Shown: piece by piece, positions 31,535 to 36,658 of the stretch
How the letters are laid out: the number at the start of each line of letters is the position of its first letter
Numbering within the stretch: the first letter of the stretch is position 1
From: a bacterium
GTDB lineage: Bacteria; Planctomycetota; UBA1135; GCA-002686595
Direction: 5' to 3'
Length of the DNA: 36,658 nt
Assembly (NCBI GenBank): GCA_030426745.1
Contig: JAUHYB010000004.1
Coordinates: forward strand, 1-36,658
Program-made: the position numbers and the translations under genes
Notes under the pieces: model-generated
Seen by the model: only the letters and a program-made list of their open reading frames with translations
Databases searched by the model: none
Told to the model about the DNA's origin: nothing

Positions 31535-32845
31535 ATGTCCAAGAGACCCCTCCTCGCCAGCGTCGCCCTCGCCGTCCCGTTCGCCGTCACCACCGTGCTG
31601 GCCGCTCCGCTGCTGTTGCAGGCGCCCGAGCCGGTCCTCAAGGACTCGGAGCACCAGAAGGTCGGCAAGCTGATCTCCGCCTGCGTCGAGGCCTACGTCG
31701 CCGGCGGCAAGGGCCAGTTCGAGGCCGAGGCCGAGCTCCTCGAAGGCCTCGAGAAGTGGAAGAAGAAGCGCGAGCTGGACGACCGTCCGCCGCTCGCGTT
31801 CCCCGCCGACCTGTCGCGCTCGATCTGGCACTCGTTCCAGTACAGCAAGGCGCGCGGCGCGAAGAAGGGCAAGGTCGAGACCTACCCGGTCGACCCGTTC
31901 CGCACCGGCGCGAACGAGAAGAACCTCCCGCACTTCGCGGTGTGGACGCCGGCCAAGTACAACGCGAAGGAGTCCTACGCGCTCGTACTCGCCATCCCCG
32001 ACGCCGGGGAGGACGTCGAGAAGCACATCACGGAGCAGTGGACGCTGGGCGACATCCGCGACGGCGCGATCCTGGCGGCGGTCCCGATGCCCGAGTCCGC
32101 CGACAAGTGGACCGAGATCGGTGACCGCGACGAGCCCGGCGGCGTGGCGCTGACGCTGTCGGTCTTCAACGAGATCAAGGACCAGTACGCGATCGACTTC
32201 GACCGCGTGTACCTCGCCGGCCGCGGCGCGGGCGTCGCGGCGGCCGTGCAGCTCGGTTCGATGTTCCCCGACCGCTTCGCGGGCGTGATCGGGCGCTCGG
32301 GCGACGTCGGCGAGACCGGCGCGGACAACTTCCACAACCTGCCGACGTACTTCGCGGGCGGCGGCTCGCGCGCGACGACCTTCGCCGAGTCCTGCAAGGC
32401 GGACGGCGCCGACAACTGCACGCTGCAGCCGGAGGGCAAGGAAGAGGACGTGTGGGCCTGGATGCAGGCGAACGCCCGCGACCCGTACCCCGCCGAGCTG
32501 AAGCTGCTCGCCGGCGCGCCCTTCCCGAACAAGGCCTACTGGGCGTTCACGCCCCCGTCGGACGGCTCCACCGAGATCCGCCTGGACGGCAAGATCGACC
32601 GCGCGTCGAACACGATCACGCTGGACGTCGTCGGCGCGCGCGAGTGCACGCTGTACTTCAACGACGCGATGGTCGACCTCGACCAGCCGGTGAAGGTCGT
32701 GATCAACGGCGTCGAGCACACCGACAGCCTGCCGCGCACGCTGCGCACGCTGACCGAGCTGATCTACACCTCGGGCAGCGACCCGGGCAAGGTCTACGTG
32801 GCCTCGAAGCGCTACGACGTCGCCGCCAAGGAGCAGTCCGAGTGA
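31535..32845 (+). CDS. Secreted alpha/beta-hydrolase-fold protein lacking the nucleophile serine
   Basis: A 436-residue exported protein (signal peptide of about 23 residues ending at VLAA). Residues about 130-330 follow the order of an esterase or PHB-depolymerase-like alpha/beta hydrolase: a LVLAIPDAG strand and turn, the DFDRVYLAGRGAG nucleophile elbow, then MFPDRFAGVIGRSG. The elbow reads G-R-G-A-G (229-233), with Gly231 where the serine of GxSxG should be, so ordinary ester hydrolysis is unlikely. The C-terminal 90 residues form a separate beta-rich part. A binding or structural role is more likely. An alternative is a divergent enzyme using another nucleophile. Confidence 0.65.
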   Translation: MSKRPLLASVALAVPFAVTTVLAAPLLLQAPEPVLKDSEHQKVGKLISACVEAYVAGGKGQFEAEAELLEGLEKWKKKRELDDRPPLAFPADLSRSIWHSFQYSKARGAKKGKVETYPVDPFRTGANEKNLPHFAVWTPAKYNAKESYALVLAIPDAGEDVEKHITEQWTLGDIRDGAILAAVPMPESADKWTEIGDRDEPGGVALTLSVFNEIKDQYAIDFDRVYLAGRGAGVAAAVQLGSMFPDRFAGVIGRSGDVGETGADNFHNLPTYFAGGGSRATTFAESCKADGADNCTLQPEGKEEDVWAWMQANARDPYPAELKLLAGAPFPNKAYWAFTPPSDGSTEIRLDGKIDRASNTITLDVVGARECTLYFNDAMVDLDQPVKVVINGVEHTDSLPRTLRTLTELIYTSGSDPGKVYVASKRYDVAAKEQSE

Positions 32846-32885
32846 CGACGCGGCGCCCGGGGGCCGCAACCCCGGAGGACCGCGA

Positions 32886-34457
32886 GTGAGGCGGGACGGC
32901 GCGCTGCTCGCGCTCGTCGCGCTGGCGGGCGCGGGGACGATGGTCGTCGAGCTCGCCGCCGTGCGGTTGCTCGCGCCCTGGTTCGGCGCCAGCGCCGCGG
33001 TGTGGACGAACGTGATCGGCGTCGTGCTCCTGGCGCTCGCCGTCGGCTACCTGCTGGGCGCGCGCCTGTCCGCCGCGGCCGACCCGCTGCGGCGACTCGG
33101 CTTCGTGCTGCTCGCCGCGGCGTGCGCGACCGCCTGGTTGCCGTTCGTCGCGGCGCCGACCGCCGCGCTGTTCCTGCCCGACGGAACGACGCTGGACCGC
33201 GCGGCGACGCAGGTGCGGTGGGGCAGCCTCGCGACCTCGATCCTCCTGTTCCTGCCGGCGGCGCTCGCGCTGGGCGCGGTCGGGCCGTTGGCGGTCGAGG
33301 TCGACCAGCGGCGGCGCGCGCGCAACGCCGGGGACGCGGGGGGCCGCGTGCTCGCCGCATCGACGATCGGCAGCCTGGTGGGGACCTTCGGGACCACGCA
33401 CGTGCTGGTGCCCGAGCTCGGCCTGCGGTGGTGCTTCCTGCTCGCGGCCGGCGTGCTCGCGGCGCTGGGGATCGCCACGCTGTGGCGCGCCGGCGCGGCG
33501 GCGCGCGGGGTCGGCGGCGCGGCGCTGCTCGTCGTCGCGAGCACGCTGCTGGTCCGCCCCGCGGAAGCGCGCGTCGCGGACGGCCTGACCCTGCTGGAGG
33601 CGCGCCAGAGCCCGTACCAGTCCGTGCGCGTCGTCGAGCGCGTCGTCGACGGTGAGCGCTGGCGCGAGCTGCAGGTGAACGAGGGCTTCGACTCCTTCCA
33701 GTCGGTCTGGCGCGAGACGCCGGGCTTCCTGGGTCCCGGCTACTACTACGACTGGTTCGTGTTGCCGGCGTGGCTGGACGAGCGCCGCGACGGCGCGTGG
33801 CGCACGTGCGTCGTCGGCCTGGGCGCGGGCACGGCGTGGCGCGTGATGGAGTCGACCTTGCCGGGGGCGCTCGCGCTGGACGGTCTGGGCGTCGAGATCG
33901 ACCCGGAAGTCGTCGCGCTCGGCCGCGAGTACATGGACCTGGCCGCCGCGGGCGCGCCCGGGCGCCGCGTGCTGTCGGGCGCCGACGGTCGCGCGTGCCT
34001 CGCCGCGGCGGGCGGCGGGTTCGACCAGGTCGTGCTCGACGCCTACGCGAACCAGGTCGAGATCCCCGCGCACCTGTCGACGGTCGAGTTCTTCCGCGTC
34101 GTGCGCGACGCGCTGCGCCCCGGCGGGTGGCTGACGGCGAACGTCGGCGCGTTCGACGGCGAGGACCCGGTCGCCGACGCGCTCGCGCGCACGGCCTCGG
34201 CCGCCTTCGAGGGCCCGGTGTGGCTGGTGCGCGTGCCCTTCTCTCGCAACGTGATGCTGTACGCGCGGCGGGACGCGCCGATCCCGATGGGCGACGCGGT
34301 CCCGGACGGCTTGCCGCACGGCTGGTCCGACTGGCTGCGCTTCGCGCCCGCGCTGCGACGCGTGGAGTCGGCCGTCGCGCCGCTGACCGACGACCGCAAC
34401 CCGATCGACGTCCTGCAGCGGCGCTCGCTGGAGCGCGCGGAGGAGCGCCGGCGGTGA
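32886..34457 (+). CDS. Membrane-fused spermidine-synthase-like protein
   Basis: A 523-residue two-part protein. Residues 1 to about 225 hold six or seven membrane helices, and residues about 225-523 form a soluble Rossmann-type domain like spermidine synthases. Motifs in the soluble part are VVGLGAGTAW (nucleotide loop), GVEIDPEVV (acidic end of strand 2), VLDAYANQVEIPAHLSTVEF and LRPGGWLTANVG. The catalytic Asp motif of true spermidine synthases is not clear, and such fused proteins are usually annotated only by fold. It may transfer an aminopropyl or methyl group to a membrane-near substrate. GTG 32886 begins 40 nt after the previous stop. The end overlaps the next gene (GTGA). Confidence 0.75.
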   Translation: MRRDGALLALVALAGAGTMVVELAAVRLLAPWFGASAAVWTNVIGVVLLALAVGYLLGARLSAAADPLRRLGFVLLAAACATAWLPFVAAPTAALFLPDGTTLDRAATQVRWGSLATSILLFLPAALALGAVGPLAVEVDQRRRARNAGDAGGRVLAASTIGSLVGTFGTTHVLVPELGLRWCFLLAAGVLAALGIATLWRAGAAARGVGGAALLVVASTLLVRPAEARVADGLTLLEARQSPYQSVRVVERVVDGERWRELQVNEGFDSFQSVWRETPGFLGPGYYYDWFVLPAWLDERRDGAWRTCVVGLGAGTAWRVMESTLPGALALDGLGVEIDPEVVALGREYMDLAAAGAPGRRVLSGADGRACLAAAGGGFDQVVLDAYANQVEIPAHLSTVEFFRVVRDALRPGGWLTANVGAFDGEDPVADALARTASAAFEGPVWLVRVPFSRNVMLYARRDAPIPMGDAVPDGLPHGWSDWLRFAPALRRVESAVAPLTDDRNPIDVLQRRSLERAEERRR

Positions 34458-34984
34458 GGGCTCGCGCGAGTCGCCGGGTCGGCGCGGCGATGCTGGTCGC
34501 GCTCGCGGGCGGCGCCGCGTCGTCGCACGCGTCGACGCGCCAGGACGCCTTCGCGCGCTCGCTCGAGCACACCGCCGCGGGCGACTACGCCGCCGCGCTG
34601 GAGTCGGTGTCGGCGGAGGGCGTCGGCGCGCTGCCGCGGGCCCGCGCGCGGCTGTGGGCCTTCCACCACGCCGGGCTGCTCGACGAGGCGCTGGCCGAGG
34701 CCGAAGCCGCGCTGGCGCTGGAGGAGGACGCCTGGCTGCGCGAGCGGGCCGTGGAGCTCAGCGTGGCGCTGCACGACGCCCCCGCGGCGCGGCGGCACCT
34801 GACCGCGCTGGAGAGCGCCGAGGACGCCGAGCGCGCGAGCGTCGCTTGGGCGGGCCCGGTGGGGGAGCTGGTCGAACGCGACGAGGCGGCGCGCCGCGGC
34901 GAGCGGCGGGCGCGGTGGGTCGTCGGGATCGGCGCCCTCCTGTGCGGCGTGGCGCTGGCCGCGCTGGCGCGCGGGCGTCGCTGA
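34454..34984 (+). CDS. Small exported helical protein with C-terminal membrane anchor
   Basis: A 176-residue protein with a basic start and signal peptide (about 1-27), a helical body resembling two TPR-like units (about 30-110), and a final membrane helix, VVGIGALLCGVALAALA, followed by RGRR. The body would face the periplasm and be held by its C-terminus. No family was recognised. It overlaps the fused synthase gene by 4 nt and may assist it. A strong palindrome begins 7 nt after its stop. Confidence 0.6.
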   Translation: MRARASRRVGAAMLVALAGGAASSHASTRQDAFARSLEHTAAGDYAAALESVSAEGVGALPRARARLWAFHHAGLLDEALAEAEAALALEEDAWLRERAVELSVALHDAPAARRHLTALESAEDAERASVAWAGPVGELVERDEAARRGERRARWVVGIGALLCGVALAALARGRR

Positions 34985-34991
34985 GCGTGGT

Positions 34992-35034
34992 CGAGGGCGA
35001 AGGTACCGTGCCTGGCACGGTACCTTCGCCCTCG
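34992..35034. repeat. 43-nt palindrome with 21-bp perfect arms
   Basis: Bases 34992-35012 are the exact reverse complement of 35014-35034, with one unpaired T at 35013. The core contains GGTACC twice. It starts 7 nt after a stop codon and ends where the 94-bp array begins. It can act as a terminator hairpin, though no T-run follows; it also has the form of a REP-type or small mobile palindrome. Confidence 0.9.
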
Positions 35035-35714
35035 CCCGCGCGGCGTTCGGCACCTTCGAGCAACGCCTCCGACGGCATGGCGAGTCCGCAGCCTCGGTCG
35101 CGCCGCGCCCTCCGCACATACAAGACCGCCCGCGCGGCGTTCGGCGCCTTCGAGCAACGCCTCCGACGGCATCGCGAGTCCCCAGCCCAGGTCGCGCCGC
35201 ACCCTCCGCACATACAAGACCGCCCGCGCGGCGTTCGGCGCCTTCGAGCAACGCCTCCGACGGCATGGCGAGTCCGCAGCCCCGGTCGCGCCGCGCCTGC
35301 GGCAGATACAAGACCGCCCGCGCGGCGTTCGGCGCCTTCGAGCAACGCCTCCGGCGGCATGGCGAGTCCGCAGTCCCGGTCGCGCCGCGCCCTCCGCACA
35401 TACAAGACCGCCCGCGCGGCGTTGCGGTGCCGTAGGGCAACGCTCCGACGGCATGGCGAGTCCGCAGCCCCGGTCGCGCCGCGCCCTCCGCACATACAAG
35501 ACCGCCCGCGCGGCGTTGCGGTGCCGTAGGGCAACGCTCCGGCGGCATGGCGAGTCCGCAGCCCCGGTCGCGCCGCGCCTGCGGCAGATACAAGACCGCC
35601 CGCGCGGCGTTGCGGTGCTGTAGGGCAACGCTCCGGCGGCGTCGCGAATCCGCAGCCCAGGTCGCGCCGCACCCGCGGCGCATACAAGACCGCCCGCGCG
35701 GCGTTGCGGTGCTG
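35033..35714. repeat. 94-bp tandem repeat array, seven copies plus partial
   Basis: Units begin at 35033, 35127, 35221, 35315, 35409, 35503 and 35597, with a 24-nt partial unit from 35691. The period is exactly 94 throughout, which is not a multiple of three, so the array does not encode a repeated protein. Copies 1-4 (type A) and 5-7 (type B) differ in a block of about 18 nt, yet both keep GCGTT and AACGC arms around it. In type B the pairing extends to 7 bp. A second pair, GGTC and GACC, flanks the end of each unit. Open frames across it are by-products. Confidence 0.93.
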
Positions 35715-35955
35715 CGCGGGCGGAGTCACCTAGGCTCCCGACCGGATCGATCGGGAACGGATCCGGAAGCCGGAATGTAGCCCCTGCCCCCCGACCGTGC
35801 AGCCCTCCTCGTCGGCATCCTCGCGCCGGGTGCCGGGTCTGGGACGTCGCTGGCCCCGCGGTGAGCGGGTGGGGGGTCCGGGCGGGCCGTGGGGGGTGTC
35901 CTGTGCCGGCATGACGGGGACGCCGTCGATGGGGGCCGTCGTGGGCCGTGAACGA
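35715..35955. other. Intergenic stretch without a recognised gene
   Basis: After the array there is a TAGGCT -10-like hexamer (35731-35736), short dyads around 35738-35780, and then G-rich sequence. I see no gene with a plausible start and family; the 103-residue frame at 35797-36108 has no recognisable protein features and runs into the HEAT gene on the other strand. Confidence 0.5.
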
Positions 35956-35995
35956 GCGCGGGGCCGGGCTCCGTCGTCGGAACCCGGCCCCGCGC
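35956..35995 (-). terminator. Strong hairpin downstream of the HEAT-repeat gene
   Basis: GCGCGGGGCCGGG (35956-35968) is the exact reverse complement of 35983-35995, giving a 13-bp stem. The loop continues with a 4-bp inner stem. No T-run follows on the minus strand beyond a weak TCGTTC, so it could be a GC-type terminator working on either strand. Confidence 0.6.
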
Positions 35996-36003
35996 GTGGG
36001 GTG

Positions 36004-36025
36004 GGGGAGCGCCGCGGCGCTCCCC
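36004..36025 (-). terminator. 22-nt perfect palindrome just after the HEAT gene stop
   Basis: GGGGAGCGCCG is followed directly by its reverse complement, 15 nt beyond the stop codon on the minus strand. With no loop it would form a hairpin only by opening central pairs. It stands before the larger hairpin and may strengthen termination or be a binding site. Confidence 0.45.
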
Positions 36026-36040
36026 GTTCGCTCTGTGGGC

Positions 36041-36658
36041 CTAGAGGATGTCGAGCAGGCCCGTGCCGCCCTCACCGGTCAGCGTCGTGGTGTTCGCCCG
36101 GTAGTTGATGTCCACCGAGATCTTCGAGTTCCACGGCAGCGGCTCCTTGTCGGCCACGATGCCGAGCGCCACGAGCGCGAACGCGCGCGCCTTGTCGGTC
36201 AGGCCTTCGTCCTTGTACATCTCGACCAGCGGGTCGAGCGACCGGGAGTCGCCGATGAAGCCCAGCGCCGAGGCGATCGCCGCCTGGCTCGAGAGCGTCT
36301 TCGCGTCGTTCTTGAGCATGTCGAGCAGCTCCGTCACGACGGACTTGTCACCGAGCAGGCCGAGCGCGATCGCCGCCTGCTTGAGGAGGTCGGCGCGGTA
36401 CTTCGACTTGCGCACGATCTCCTGGATCTGCTCGGTCGCGCCCTGCGCGCCCATCAGGCCCAGGCCGACCGCGAGGTAGCCGCGCGCTTCGTCCTGCGAC
36501 ATCTCCTCGAGCTTGTCGCGCATCGTGTCGCTCGCCGAGATGTGCTTGGCGATGCCGAGGCCGATCGCGTACGCGCCGACTTCGCGGACCGCCTTGGCGT
36601 CCTGCAGCGCGAGCATCACGGCGTTGAGCTGCTCCTCGCTGACGGGGCCGTCGTTGTC
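36041..36658 (-). CDS. HEAT-repeat protein, C-terminal part
   Basis: The gene runs off the right edge, and the frame is open to base 36658, so only the last 205 or so residues are visible. Helical pairs with typical HEAT features repeat about every 35 residues: GYLAVGLGLMGAQGATEQI, AAIALGLLGDKSVVTELL, AIASALGFIGDSRSLDPLV and ALVALGIVADKEPLPW. The C-terminus ends with a short beta-like ISVDINYRAN and a Gly/Thr-rich tail. It probably forms a binding solenoid; the partner is unknown. An internal ATG at 36619 is not the real start because the repeats continue upstream of it. Confidence 0.8.
   Translation of the reverse strand, partial: DNDGPVSEEQLNAVMLALQDAKAVREVGAYAIGLGIAKHISASDTMRDKLEEMSQDEARGYLAVGLGLMGAQGATEQIQEIVRKSKYRADLLKQAAIALGLLGDKSVVTELLDMLKNDAKTLSSQAAIASALGFIGDSRSLDPLVEMYKDEGLTDKARAFALVALGIVADKEPLPWNSKISVDINYRANTTTLTGEGGTGLLDIL

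Noticed and set aside
34654-35529. Plus-strand frame running through the 94-bp array
   Set aside because: Starts in the wrong frame of the helical-protein gene and continues through tandem repeats whose period shifts frame; no conserved protein.
35033-35714. CRISPR array
   Set aside because: The whole 94-bp unit is conserved, with no short repeat alternating with unique spacers, and no cas genes are present.
34585-36075. Minus-strand frames with repeated CRRRG and AARAVLY segments
   Set aside because: These are translations of the 94-bp repeat, read differently in each copy; the period is not a multiple of three.

Overview
The window is very GC-rich (roughly three quarters G+C by eye), densely coding bacterial chromosome. 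Gene content points to an uncultured or poorly sampled planctomycete-like lineage: a double-length UvrA, a bacterial XPB helicase with its usual partner, HEAT-repeat exported proteins, a long multi-PDZ RseP, and many small secreted helical proteins. This placement is inference from gene families; no rRNA or other phylogenetic marker is in the window. I see no tRNA, rRNA, insertion sequence, prophage or CRISPR array.

Layout. (1) 1-5394, plus strand: the end of a metallo-beta-lactamase hydrolase, a secreted M28 aminopeptidase, a DacB/PBP4 carboxypeptidase, an inositol-monophosphatase family enzyme and a small lipoprotein; the first four are joined by start/stop overlaps. (2) 5516-16026, plus: a promoter candidate, then uvrA (1962 aa, two complete UvrA units in one chain), xpb, a helicase-associated protein and a ThiE-like gene, all overlapping by 4 nt. 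(3) 16031-17880: a small signal-peptidase-like membrane protein, thiL and tsaE. (4) 17889-19521: an ECF sigma factor with a candidate self-recognised promoter and a membrane protein placed like an anti-sigma factor. (5) 19590-22882: a TolC-type outer-membrane protein and a HEAT-repeat lipoprotein-like protein. (6) 22890-25001: a pilin-like membrane protein (minus) divergent from a CCA/poly(A) nucleotidyltransferase. (7) 24956-29062, minus: dxr, rseP and a UbiA-family prenyltransferase, with a 32-bp tandem repeat between dxr and rseP. (8) 29113-34984, plus: Nudix hydrolase, purM, a small exported protein, an esterase-fold protein without its nucleophile, a membrane-fused spermidine-synthase-like protein and a small anchored helical protein. 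(9) 34985-36040: non-coding, with a 43-nt near-perfect palindrome, a 94-bp tandem repeat array (seven copies plus a partial one) and two strong hairpins. (10) 36041 to the right edge, minus: a HEAT-repeat protein cut by the window end.

The part most worth following is the uvrA-xpb-helicase-partner operon. It places a covalently duplicated bacterial damage sensor, an XPB-type translocase of the kind used in eukaryotic and archaeal repair, and a third protein in one translationally coupled unit. By my reading, the XPB N-terminus and the partner's C-terminus carry the same domain. Other notable points are -10-like TAnnnT hexamers 7-8 nt before the start codons of thiL, tolC and cca, suggesting leaderless mRNAs, a symmetric -10 shared by dxr and the Nudix gene, and two unrelated tandem repeats that each contain hairpin-forming arms.
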